Positions 8,913-18,202 of a stretch of 31,070 nucleotides of DNA are shown here, one piece after another. The DNA is from JAWXVD01 sp044425705 (GTDB lineage Bacteria; Bacillota; Clostridia; Lachnospirales; Lachnospiraceae). Below the pieces are notes generated by a model. It searched no databases. It saw only the letters and a program-made list of their open reading frames with translations, and was not told the origin of the DNA. The DNA lies in contig JAWXVD010000031.1 in NCBI GenBank assembly GCA_044425705.1, positions 1 to 31,070 on the forward strand, given 5' to 3'. Position 1 is the first letter of the stretch, and every line of letters starts with the position of its first letter. A program made the position numbers and the translations under genes.

Positions 8913-9707
8913 TTAACCCCCTATCGTAATATGGGTAACTGTATTTTCTAAATCATGTCCTTCACATGGATGCATTGACCATATTTCCTGTGCATCCAAT
9001 CTATGTTCTGCCTTAATAACGCTAAGGTCATTAAGCATCCTAATTGCATTAGAAGTCGTATAGTTCAAGGACTTAGTCTCTATGCTATTATTTAATATTA
9101 TTTTAGCATATGGCATAATCAAACCAATAAACTCATCAATTCGATATTCTGACTTTCTTTTTAATTTTAAACCTTCAATGATATCTTTAATGAACATTGA
9201 GGTATTTGGAAGTAAAATACCTGCCGCCCCTGCTTGCGAGTCATGCATATATCCAAATCCAAGAAATGACATCCAAAATCTCCATGCGCGCATATCATCT
9301 TCATTTACTTTTCCACCAATATTTCTTCCTATGACATCACTCATTTTTGAAACACTGTTATGATCTAGTACCTCAGTTCCCATGTCCATGTACCCTTGAG
9401 TAACTTTATAGAATAAACTTTCAGACACAGTCTCCAAATGCATGTTTATATATTGCCTCATGCTGTCTATATTTTTCACATCATCTTTGTTAACAGCAAG
9501 TGATATCCTACTTTCTTTAATATTTATTAATTGCAATTGTTCTGCAGCTGTTCTTACAATACCAAAATAAGGTGTCTTTCCACCAAGATTTTGTGGTTCT
9601 AACAATGTTTTAAGAACATTCTCATCCATAGGTTTACTCATTACTTCTCTACAAAGTGCAAATACTCTTTCAGGTATTGCAGAAGTTTGCATTTTATTTC
9701 CAAACAT
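8913..9707 (-). CDS. DpdG-like accessory protein
   Basis: A 264-aa soluble protein with no catalytic motif that I can see. The N-terminal part (about 10-70) and the region around 110-170 (SVSKMSDVIGR, RAWRFWMSFLGFGY) have helix-turn-helix-like spacing, so winged-helix DNA binding is possible. Identification rests mainly on position: it sits between a RecQ-like helicase and a ~1000-aa P-loop ATPase, exactly where dpdG lies between dpdF and dpdH, and its size fits that family. The start at 9707 has AAAGGATG 8-12 bases upstream and follows the helicase stop by 4 bases. It probably bridges the helicase and ATPase. The family call is moderately supported; the function is unknown. Confidence 0.7.
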   Translation of the reverse strand: MFGNKMQTSAIPERVFALCREVMSKPMDENVLKTLLEPQNLGGKTPYFGIVRTAAEQLQLINIKESRISLAVNKDDVKNIDSMRQYINMHLETVSESLFYKVTQGYMDMGTEVLDHNSVSKMSDVIGRNIGGKVNEDDMRAWRFWMSFLGFGYMHDSQAGAAGILLPNTSMFIKDIIEGLKLKRKSEYRIDEFIGLIMPYAKIILNNSIETKSLNYTTSNAIRMLNDLSVIKAEHRLDAQEIWSMHPCEGHDLENTVTHITIGG

Positions 9708-9711
9708 AATT

Positions 9712-12186
9712 CTACATCCTTTCTAAAATGTAACTATCTATTTTAGGTCCTTCTATTATGGCAGACAATGGTTTTTGAACCTTCGGAATAAAGTAATCTT
9801 CTTTCACAATATGAATTAACTTAATATCTTTATTTCTATATTTTCTCAATATAGAACAAAACTCATAAGCATTATTCTCGTCGGAATTATACAGTGCAAT
9901 TACTCCACCAGAAATATAATATCTAGAACCTTCACTACATAATTCACGATATTCTTTTATACCTATGACCATCACATTATTTTTCTTAATCATATTCAAT
10001 ATCATGTCGAAATTATTATCTATATTTGTGTCCTCAACAACTATGATATTTGCCCCTGCACTCATATAGCGATTCATTAGTGAATAATCATCTTCTTCTC
10101 CAATAACCAGAACCTCATTTTCTTCTTGACATAATTTGTTAAGTTGTGGTAATACCTGCATTTTCGGTTCTTTAACTGGCAAGAGTAATGGAAATCTACC
10201 TTCCTCCATCATTTCTGGATGCTTGTGTTTTGCACATCCACCGCAATACATTGATACCTTGTCATATGTAGAATAGAACATTTCTGACCAACAAATTATA
10301 TCGTTGAATTCTATTCCATTTTTAATTCTTTTCATTTCCTTCTCAAAACCTGTAGATTCTCTATCTCTAATATCTGTGATAATCTTAGGCACCACTAATG
10401 ATTCAATCCGAAGAGTATTATTTATGATATTAATACGTATTTTGTAGCACTCATTATTCGAATCATATATCATGGATTTAATAGAAATTAGGTTATGTCT
10501 CCGTAATAGCAAAATAACATATACATTCCACTGAATATCTATTTCACTTGCATCATCATCTTCGTTTATAAGATTGTACGTTGGTTTTACAGCGGTATCT
10601 AATGTTACCATCCCTTTAAACCATAATGATGTATCACTCTTATACATACTAAGCCAACGTCCCCATATTTTATCAGCACTTAATACTTTATTCATTCGCT
10701 TGTATGCTGAATCTATATCATCAACCGGATTGATGCACATTACACTTAAACTAACCAAACCATCTCTTCCACCTCTTCCTAGCTCCTGATAGTATTGATT
10801 AGGTGTATCTGGAATATACAAATGCAATACTGTTCGAACATCCCCTTTGTCAACACCAACACCAAACGCAGATGTTGCAATAATTAAATCCACTTCGTTA
10901 TCAGTCCATTCTTTGATTATTCTTTCTCTTTCAGCTGATTTTGTATTACCAGTAAATGTTTCTAAATGGTTTAGTCCTTCTGAAATAAGTATATCTTTAA
11001 TTGCTTCTGCTTCTTTAGGTGAATTAATGTAAACTACCATAGGATGAGGCAATTTTTTCACTAATTCAATCATCTTCCGCCTTTTATCTGAATAGCCTTT
11101 TGCTTTAATAAGTATATAGCGCGGTTCATGTCTAAGCGCATCACATCTAACTTCAATCCATTTTTCAGTCATAGCAAACATTTGTTTAAGTTTTGTAACC
11201 GCCGTTTTAGTATATGTTGCCGACAATAAAACTGTACGCAATTGAGAATTCATAGCTAACAACTCATTTCGCCATGGCTCAAGGCACTGGTAATCTACTC
11301 TAAAAAAATCTCCCCATTCGATTACTATATGAGCTTCATCAATGACTAAATTTTTTAAATATTTCTTTTTATTTGCCTTACCAATTATATTTTCAAATTC
11401 TGTATTTCTGATAAGTGCTTCTGGTGATATAAACAATAATCTTGCATTTTCTTCCTTTATGGCATTTCTCAGTGCATTTATACGTTCCACTTCGATTCCA
11501 CTGTAATAGCAAAAAATTTCTTTCTCTGCATCATGTTTGATATTATTTTTGGCATTTCGAACCTGATCTATTGCAAGTGAAACTGTCGGTACAATTACAA
11601 TTGTTAAGCCTTCCTGTTGATATGCCATTGTTTGTGTAATTAAACTTTTTCCACCTCCTGTTGGAAGTGAAACTAAAGTTGTAAACCCTTCAGGTGTGTT
11701 TAAAGCACCAAAAACTGCAAGCTTCTGTTCTAAAGATTTAAATTCTTTATAATGGGTTAAACTATAAATAAAAGAATTATTTCCATAAAATACATCGTTC
11801 TGTTTTTTTTCATGATTTCCAATTTTTTTTCGTTGAAAAGCTTGGTCCACAAAATAAGGATCAATGTATTCTGGCATTTCAAGACATGCATAATATAACC
11901 CATCTGCATTTTTCAAAATACCATACTCATTACTTGGATTAATCAAATCTTCTACAATTGAAATATCATTCTGAAAAACCAAAAGATAATTTCTTAATGA
12001 GCATAAAAATACATCTTTGCTAATCGCTCCCATCGTATAATTTTTATAAAAAATCAATAGTCTTTTTGCTGTATCATATCGAAATCTATCAATCGCTGTG
12101 TCTTCAAATGAAAGCGAAGGCATAACACCACACCGATTATTGTTTATGTAATTCTCAACATATGTTTCTATTGCCTTTATATCCAT
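9712..12186 (-). CDS. RecQ-like DEAD/DEAH-box helicase, DpdF-like
   Basis: Superfamily 2 helicase of 824 aa. It has PTGGGKS (Walker A, 175-181), IDEAH (282-286) followed by a RecQ-like IVIEWGDFFR, LLSAT (320-324), AFGVGVDKGDVR (440-451) and motif VI YYQELGRGGRDG (465-476). About 160 residues precede the helicase core, which is unlike ordinary RecQ. A CGGCAKH motif near residue 665 could be half of a zinc site. There is no HRDC domain. The start codon overlaps the stop of the Snf2 gene by one base (TAATG), so the two helicases are translationally coupled. This matches DpdF next to DpdE. Inferred role: ATP-driven DNA unwinding or translocation in the restriction arm. Confidence 0.85.
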   Translation of the reverse strand: MDIKAIETYVENYINNNRCGVMPSLSFEDTAIDRFRYDTAKRLLIFYKNYTMGAISKDVFLCSLRNYLLVFQNDISIVEDLINPSNEYGILKNADGLYYACLEMPEYIDPYFVDQAFQRKKIGNHEKKQNDVFYGNNSFIYSLTHYKEFKSLEQKLAVFGALNTPEGFTTLVSLPTGGGKSLITQTMAYQQEGLTIVIVPTVSLAIDQVRNAKNNIKHDAEKEIFCYYSGIEVERINALRNAIKEENARLLFISPEALIRNTEFENIIGKANKKKYLKNLVIDEAHIVIEWGDFFRVDYQCLEPWRNELLAMNSQLRTVLLSATYTKTAVTKLKQMFAMTEKWIEVRCDALRHEPRYILIKAKGYSDKRRKMIELVKKLPHPMVVYINSPKEAEAIKDILISEGLNHLETFTGNTKSAERERIIKEWTDNEVDLIIATSAFGVGVDKGDVRTVLHLYIPDTPNQYYQELGRGGRDGLVSLSVMCINPVDDIDSAYKRMNKVLSADKIWGRWLSMYKSDTSLWFKGMVTLDTAVKPTYNLINEDDDASEIDIQWNVYVILLLRRHNLISIKSMIYDSNNECYKIRINIINNTLRIESLVVPKIITDIRDRESTGFEKEMKRIKNGIEFNDIICWSEMFYSTYDKVSMYCGGCAKHKHPEMMEEGRFPLLLPVKEPKMQVLPQLNKLCQEENEVLVIGEEDDYSLMNRYMSAGANIIVVEDTNIDNNFDMILNMIKKNNVMVIGIKEYRELCSEGSRYYISGGVIALYNSDENNAYEFCSILRKYRNKDIKLIHIVKEDYFIPKVQKPLSAIIEGPKIDSYILERM

Positions 12187-15100
12187 TATTTATTCACCAT
12201 CCAAACATAGCACGCGGATTCCAGTCTCACAGTTGGTTTTGAAAGACTCTGTAGAACCACATTGTATATTTCTTTCATCTTTTCATAGTTCTCAAGTTCA
12301 TGATTATAGTATTTCGAAGTTGCAATCATTGATGTAAGAATTCTATCCATCTCCGATTTTGCATCAGCGATATGCGATCTTTCTTTAAGTATATCCAGAG
12401 CTTTATGTTTGCTAAGTTTCCTTGACTTTTTAACAACGTCTCCCCACCTATCTTGTAGATATTCACTTCTAAAATAATCAATATTTGAAGCTCTATACTG
12501 TGAAAAAATATGTAAAAATCCCTCGTTCTTACTTCTTCTTCCTAGATGGTCAATATCATCTTTACTGCTTTCAAAATCACGCTGAACCATTAAACTAAAT
12601 TCTCTGATTACTTTTTCATCAGAAATTTCTCCTTCGGCACGAACTCTGACAGGTACCTGTACTTGCTCAACTGATAAATAGTTTCTAAATATGCTTAAAT
12701 AAGAAAGTGGAATTTCTTTCTCAATTAGTAGTCTTTCATTCGGATATAATGACCAAGTATAAATAAATCCCGTCCAATTAAAATTAGCCTTCATCGCAAA
12801 AGCCGCTGCCTGTCCCCTACACGACCTCATCGCATTATCAACAATACAATCAAAAATGTCATCGCCAGGAGCAAAAAAATGTATATAGTCATTTTCAATA
12901 GATTTCTTCCTACTAAAAGTACCTTCAATTGAACGACTATAGTGACTAGTATTTTTTTCCTTGCTATCCTGACGTAGCTCATGTACTCTACTTATAAATT
13001 GATTTTGTCTTTGTTCAAAATACGAATCCCAGTCTGGCGGTATAAGTAGGGAATTCTCTGCTGATCTCGTTGAAAATGAATTGTCATTAAAACTTATTAT
13101 TTCATCTTTTTCTTCAACATTTCTAAATCCAGATAGTCTAGCCCATTGTAGCATTGCATCTGAAAACATTTTATTTTCATTTCGGTTATAATATTTAACC
13201 AAACTGATTAATTCTTGATTCATTGGTCTGTAAATATATGCAGCTGTATCGAAATGCTGTTCTTCTCGCACTTCTTCTTTTAGTTTTACTGAACGATCAA
13301 TTACATTTTTAATTTCATTTGTAAGACCAAACCTAAAATCTTTGATTATAGCTGATACAATTGCATTATTAATATCATTCATTATAATTTCTAGTCCGCT
13401 TAATGAATGATTAAAAATTTTTAATCCATTATCCCAAAACTTAAATAGTTCTTCCTCAAGTGTTTCTTCTGCATATGGAACGACTGACACAATTGGACGA
13501 TTACATTTTCTACCCATTCGATCCAACCGGCCTATTCTCTGTTCAATAATATTAGCATCCCATGGTAAATCTATATGAACGACATAATCAGCGCGCTGGA
13601 AATTTCTTCCCTCTCCACCAGATTCATCACATAGCATGATTGTACAATTTTTATCATTTTGAAATCTACATACATTAACTTCTAACTCATCAGATGACAT
13701 CTCTTTTCTAAAACAACTAAATCCATCATCTGTATAAAAATCAGCTAGCATTTTTTTAAATATTTCAAACGTTTCTTGGTAATTTGTAAATAAAACTATT
13801 TTGGAATTACTTGCGTATTCATCAAGATAATACATAGTTTGCACTATTCTTGAAATATGTTCCTCTGGTTCATCCAATACATCCACAATGTTGTCAGCAA
13901 TATCCTGTTCATACATCTTCCATCTTCTAAGATTCTCCTTAAGTCCATTTGGAATAATAATATTTTTATTCTCAAGTTTATAGACTTGCTGCTCAAATGC
14001 CCATGGTGAACTAAAAAATGCTCCAAATAAAGGTTTAAATATTTTTACAAATTCTTCTTCTGTCAGTTCCTTTTCAGTAATCCAAGTAACCAAATCCTGA
14101 TATGCACCATATTCATAAAAATTCTTATCGGGGTTTAATGCATAAGGAAGCGCCTTCAACTTACGTTCTGGTAATTCTTCTAGCGTATCTCTTCTGTTTC
14201 GAATAATATTTTTTTCAATTTGATAGTTTTCACATAAATATGAAATTGCTACTTTAAACTGATGTATACCCATGTCATCTTCATCAAAATCTGCTTTTTC
14301 ATACATTTCCTTGAGCATTTCATCCCCAATTAACTTGTAAAGTTTTTTGAATCCACTCTCAATATCATCATAGAAGTCCTCACTATCTTCGTTATCATGT
14401 GGATTATCCCCTGTTTTAGCAGAATCACGCAAAACTTCATCAAGATCTTCTATATTGGATAAAACCATAGCGGCTACCTTGGTTATGTTTCCCTGCTTTT
14501 CTACCAATTCATTAAACTTTTCCTTTGTACATGAATCATATTTTAGTGGTAAAATAAGTCGAAGTAAATCCAAATAATCAGACCGCTTCTGCTGAACTGG
14601 GGTTGCACTAAGTAATAACAAATTACTTGTATTATTACTTAGCTTATGAAAAGCTTCATAGTACACTTTATTCTTTAATAATCTATGTGCTTCATCTACT
14701 ATGGTAAAATCCCATTCTTCGACACATTCATTTTCAGAAGCTTTTTCTAATTCTGCAAAAGTAATGAAGTTATTGTTCTCATTTTCTCCTTCATACAAAT
14801 CAAACTTTAGAAACAACTCCGTTTTCCACTGGTCCAACAAAGAACCTGGAACAACAATTAACGCATTAATATCACTATGTCTCGAAAAATACACTTTAAG
14901 TATCGATGCTGCTTCAATTGTTTTACCCATACCAACTTCGTCAGCTAACATGTACCTACAAACATCATCTTGAAGACACCTCATTATTGATTTCAACTGA
15001 TGGGGCATCAAAAAGATCTTACATCCTGCCAATTCTTTAAAGCCCATTATTGAATTATCCAACACATTCATTGTTTTTGTAACAATGCTTCTTCCAAATA

Positions 15101-15524
15101 ACCAGTATGGATTTTGGAACTCATAATTTCGTAGCTGCAAAGCTGGATCAACTTTACCAACCGTAAAAGGTGCCACTATTCTATTTTCAGACACACAAAT
15201 TACTTCTTTATCATAAGCATTCTCAATGTAATAGTCATAATATACATCTTCATTTTTAACACATGCTACAACAGTATACTTTTCCTTTTCATATAAAACT
15301 GTCGAACCAGCAAAAAACTGACATCTCTGAACCAATGAAGTAGGCAGTGGTGCTGTTTTAGGAAAACTTGCATAATACACTCTATAATTGAATGGATCAT
15401 TAAATACTACCTCGACGGTATCTGCAAAACTATCTATTTTTGTTATCTGTCCCATAAGAAAATCACGAGGATTAATCATGTCATAATCAATCGGACAACG
15501 TACATACATCTTCTCTAATAACAT
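12186..15524 (-). CDS. Snf2/RapA-family helicase, DpdE-like
   Basis: Superfamily 2 Swi2/Snf2 ATPase of 1112 aa. It carries DEVGMGKTIEA (195-205), VDEAHR (276-281), LLLSATPVQQ (303-312), the motif V region CDESGGEGRNFQ (632-643) and motif VI EQRIGRLDRMGR (661-672). The order and wording are those of the RapA/HepA and DISARM/Dpd-type Snf2 proteins rather than eukaryote-like remodellers. About 165 residues of small beta-rich sequence precede the core and some 430 residues follow it; both are unassigned. AGGAAG lies 6-7 bases before the ATG. It follows the AddB-like gene by 17 bases. Such proteins translocate on double-stranded DNA without unwinding it. In this operon it probably scans or loads nucleases onto unmodified DNA. 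Confidence 0.87.
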   Translation of the reverse strand: MLLEKMYVRCPIDYDMINPRDFLMGQITKIDSFADTVEVVFNDPFNYRVYYASFPKTAPLPTSLVQRCQFFAGSTVLYEKEKYTVVACVKNEDVYYDYYIENAYDKEVICVSENRIVAPFTVGKVDPALQLRNYEFQNPYWLFGRSIVTKTMNVLDNSIMGFKELAGCKIFLMPHQLKSIMRCLQDDVCRYMLADEVGMGKTIEAASILKVYFSRHSDINALIVVPGSLLDQWKTELFLKFDLYEGENENNNFITFAELEKASENECVEEWDFTIVDEAHRLLKNKVYYEAFHKLSNNTSNLLLLSATPVQQKRSDYLDLLRLILPLKYDSCTKEKFNELVEKQGNITKVAAMVLSNIEDLDEVLRDSAKTGDNPHDNEDSEDFYDDIESGFKKLYKLIGDEMLKEMYEKADFDEDDMGIHQFKVAISYLCENYQIEKNIIRNRRDTLEELPERKLKALPYALNPDKNFYEYGAYQDLVTWITEKELTEEEFVKIFKPLFGAFFSSPWAFEQQVYKLENKNIIIPNGLKENLRRWKMYEQDIADNIVDVLDEPEEHISRIVQTMYYLDEYASNSKIVLFTNYQETFEIFKKMLADFYTDDGFSCFRKEMSSDELEVNVCRFQNDKNCTIMLCDESGGEGRNFQRADYVVHIDLPWDANIIEQRIGRLDRMGRKCNRPIVSVVPYAEETLEEELFKFWDNGLKIFNHSLSGLEIIMNDINNAIVSAIIKDFRFGLTNEIKNVIDRSVKLKEEVREEQHFDTAAYIYRPMNQELISLVKYYNRNENKMFSDAMLQWARLSGFRNVEEKDEIISFNDNSFSTRSAENSLLIPPDWDSYFEQRQNQFISRVHELRQDSKEKNTSHYSRSIEGTFSRKKSIENDYIHFFAPGDDIFDCIVDNAMRSCRGQAAAFAMKANFNWTGFIYTWSLYPNERLLIEKEIPLSYLSIFRNYLSVEQVQVPVRVRAEGEISDEKVIREFSLMVQRDFESSKDDIDHLGRRSKNEGFLHIFSQYRASNIDYFRSEYLQDRWGDVVKKSRKLSKHKALDILKERSHIADAKSEMDRILTSMIATSKYYNHELENYEKMKEIYNVVLQSLSKPTVRLESACYVWMVNK

Positions 15525-15541
15525 AGGTGCTTCCTTCTTCC

Positions 15542-18199
15542 TTAGTTTTTACCGTATTTATATGGCTCTAAACAGATTTCTCTTACAGCACAGTACTGAC
15601 ACCATTCATCACACGCTTTTGAATAACCTGACTTATTCACACTATTATAGCTGAGATTTCTTTGGATTTCTCCTAAAGAAACCTCTTTAAAATTATTAGC
15701 GAAATTACTACCACCATTTCCTAATCGAAGATAGATAAACTCCTCTCTTTTTTTCATGTAATCCTCATCTGATTCATTTATCTTAGGAAATATCGCACTA
15801 TTTTTTAAAATACTCTTCTGCAAGTATTTTTTTGAATTGGAAACTATATCCATCCTTTCCGTATGCATATCTTTCACAAATTCAAATTTTCTTTCAAGTT
15901 TCTTAAACTCATCATTTAACGTGTCCAGTATTATATCTTCCGTTGCAATCTGTCCTTGCAATGTATGTCTGGCATTATTTTCCAGTAAAATTTCTAAGTA
16001 TTTTAATAATAGAAAATGATCTCTATAGACTGCTCTTTTTTCAATTGTTGATTCTAATAAAAATCTATATTTGCAAATTCTGTATCTAAAATAATCGAAT
16101 TGATCATAACTATTTGTTGTTTCTAAATTCAACAATAGTTTTTTTTCAGTTTTTGGCATATTTTTTGAAGCTATCTCATCAGGATATGTTTTCTTTGTAT
16201 TAAGAATTTTCATCAAATAGAACATTTCATTTTCTTTATCATCTACGTGCTTCACATAACTTAGTTTAAATTTTACTCTATTAAATTGGAGTCCATAAAT
16301 TAATGCATATCTCTTAAAGTTTTTATATTCTCTTCGTGATTTAACATACACCTGGTATTTCCAATCTATTGGATCCTGTGCCACTTCAAAAAAATTAACA
16401 TCTAAAGGCCAAGGGAATCTATCTCGTCTTGTAACGTTCATGTCATTGTCTGATAAACACGCAAAATGGTATACCACATCTTGATTTTGTTTTTTACTTT
16501 TTAAAATATCTCCATCTATTTGTTCAAAATCCCTTACAATCCAGTTTGCACTTAATCCTTTTTTACTCTCTTGCTTTAAATAATATGCCATAGTTTCTTT
16601 CAATACATCAAACGACCCAGAAGCCTGAATTTTATCGACCTCTTCCAAACGCTGCAGAACACGTTTTACAACATCTCTAAACTCTTCCTCTAAATCTTCT
16701 GCTTCCAATAATCTGGTTTCCAAAAATTCTTTGATCTTATTATAAAACTTTCTAAAATTATTCTCCGTATTTTCAAAGTCCTTATAGAATTCCGATGTTA
16801 GAAGATTCAATTGCTTTAATGCATCAATTAGTGAATCAATTTCTTGATCTGTAACATCAAAATACACAAGTCTACTTCCAATTCGTTGTTCATCAACATC
16901 ATTCGCTGCCTTGTTTATTCTTTTCTTTAGCTTTCCAAGTAAAACTATAATTTGATCTATTGTCTCAGATCGCATAAAAAATTCTTTTGTTCTATTGAAA
17001 ATAGAATACAGCATTCCAGGTGTTTTTTCCTTAATAAAACCAGAATTCAAACATTCCACAATATCATTCAGATTCTCAATTAAAATTCCGCCTTCATCCG
17101 GATTCCACATATTAGTAATGGATAAGAAAAAATGGCCTATCGGATATGTAAGAAAATGTCTCTCTCCAAATTGAGTTGGATAATATATCTTCAAAATGTT
17201 ATTAACACTATTATTCGCTGCATAAAATTGTTCTTTCATGTAATACAACGTAGATCTTTTCGAACCTTGATCCTTTTCCTGTCTTTTAAGTGCATCCTCA
17301 AATTTGCTTGCAACATAACTTGCAAACTCTGTATTATTATCAAATTCCATTATTTCAACTTGATTATTGCTCTCTGTCGGATGACCTTCTATTAAATTGG
17401 CCATTCTATCTGCCAATAAATTTCCTTCATAACAATTTGCTAGGAGTGGATTGGGTTTAAACTCATTTGTAAATTGGCTCTTTATTGGCAAATCAAACGA
17501 CGAATATACATCAATCCATGTTTGATATACATTTTTATACTGTTGTTGATAATTAAACATTAGAATTACTCGCTTGTATTTTGCCACAAATTCTATCGTT
17601 TGAAGAATCATCGGTGAAAATTGATGTACTCCATGAATTACAACTGTATCAATATCCACACCTGATAAATCAACATTTTCTCTTTCAATCTTCATTCCCT
17701 CTTTAATAGCGTTATCTATTTCTTCCTTGGAAAATCGATTTTTTATTCTAAACTCCTGCAATAGATCTGACTCTTTAATAATTTTATATAATCTTATAAA
17801 ATATTCCTGTTCTGGTGTTATTAAGTCATACCGCATCTCATCATCATTCATTCCCAGTTCAAACAAAATCCTAATACTATTGTTCAGTTCTTTTCTATTA
17901 AATCTTAAAGCCTGTTTGACCTTTTCTCCATTATCCGTAATATCAAGTCTGCTAATTGCTTCATCTACAGCAGCATATTGTTTTATTTTACACTCACTAC
18001 TTTCCCAGTATGCAAATAGACCTTTCACTAGGTTCTCTACGGTTGATACTTTTCCTGCTGTCATTTCTTCGTAGGTAGCCATCATCCCATTTGCCATAGT
18101 TTGTGATACACAAAAATGAGGACACTTTTTTACAGAATCCCAGTACAATTCTTTATTTATTTCATATGGATTGCTATATGTATATATAGAAAATGGCAT
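15542..18199 (-). CDS. AddB-like protein with C-terminal Fe-S cysteine cluster
   Basis: This 885-aa protein has no Walker A motif. It has the layout of AddB/RexB-type inactivated helicases: a segment at about 185-225 (VVIHGVHQFSPMILQTIEF) like the AddB 'F.P....' region. Its C-terminus has one early cysteine in ICKYRFLLE (C709, equivalent to the CPYRF motif) and a late cluster C863, C867, C870, C876 (CDEWCQYCAVREIC). This is the split cysteine arrangement that holds the 4Fe-4S cluster in AddB and Cas4 nucleases. I cannot find the GxxDRID or DYKT nuclease motifs between them, so nuclease activity looks lost. It starts 3 bases after the upstream helicase stop with GGAGGT, so it is coupled to it. 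The pair probably forms an AddAB-like complex. It could also be a more distant PD-(D/E)XK relative. Confidence 0.75.
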   Translation of the reverse strand: MPFSIYTYSNPYEINKELYWDSVKKCPHFCVSQTMANGMMATYEEMTAGKVSTVENLVKGLFAYWESSECKIKQYAAVDEAISRLDITDNGEKVKQALRFNRKELNNSIRILFELGMNDDEMRYDLITPEQEYFIRLYKIIKESDLLQEFRIKNRFSKEEIDNAIKEGMKIERENVDLSGVDIDTVVIHGVHQFSPMILQTIEFVAKYKRVILMFNYQQQYKNVYQTWIDVYSSFDLPIKSQFTNEFKPNPLLANCYEGNLLADRMANLIEGHPTESNNQVEIMEFDNNTEFASYVASKFEDALKRQEKDQGSKRSTLYYMKEQFYAANNSVNNILKIYYPTQFGERHFLTYPIGHFFLSITNMWNPDEGGILIENLNDIVECLNSGFIKEKTPGMLYSIFNRTKEFFMRSETIDQIIVLLGKLKKRINKAANDVDEQRIGSRLVYFDVTDQEIDSLIDALKQLNLLTSEFYKDFENTENNFRKFYNKIKEFLETRLLEAEDLEEEFRDVVKRVLQRLEEVDKIQASGSFDVLKETMAYYLKQESKKGLSANWIVRDFEQIDGDILKSKKQNQDVVYHFACLSDNDMNVTRRDRFPWPLDVNFFEVAQDPIDWKYQVYVKSRREYKNFKRYALIYGLQFNRVKFKLSYVKHVDDKENEMFYLMKILNTKKTYPDEIASKNMPKTEKKLLLNLETTNSYDQFDYFRYRICKYRFLLESTIEKRAVYRDHFLLLKYLEILLENNARHTLQGQIATEDIILDTLNDEFKKLERKFEFVKDMHTERMDIVSNSKKYLQKSILKNSAIFPKINESDEDYMKKREEFIYLRLGNGGSNFANNFKEVSLGEIQRNLSYNSVNKSGYSKACDEWCQYCAVREICLEPYKYGKN

Positions 18200-18202
18200 A
18201 AC

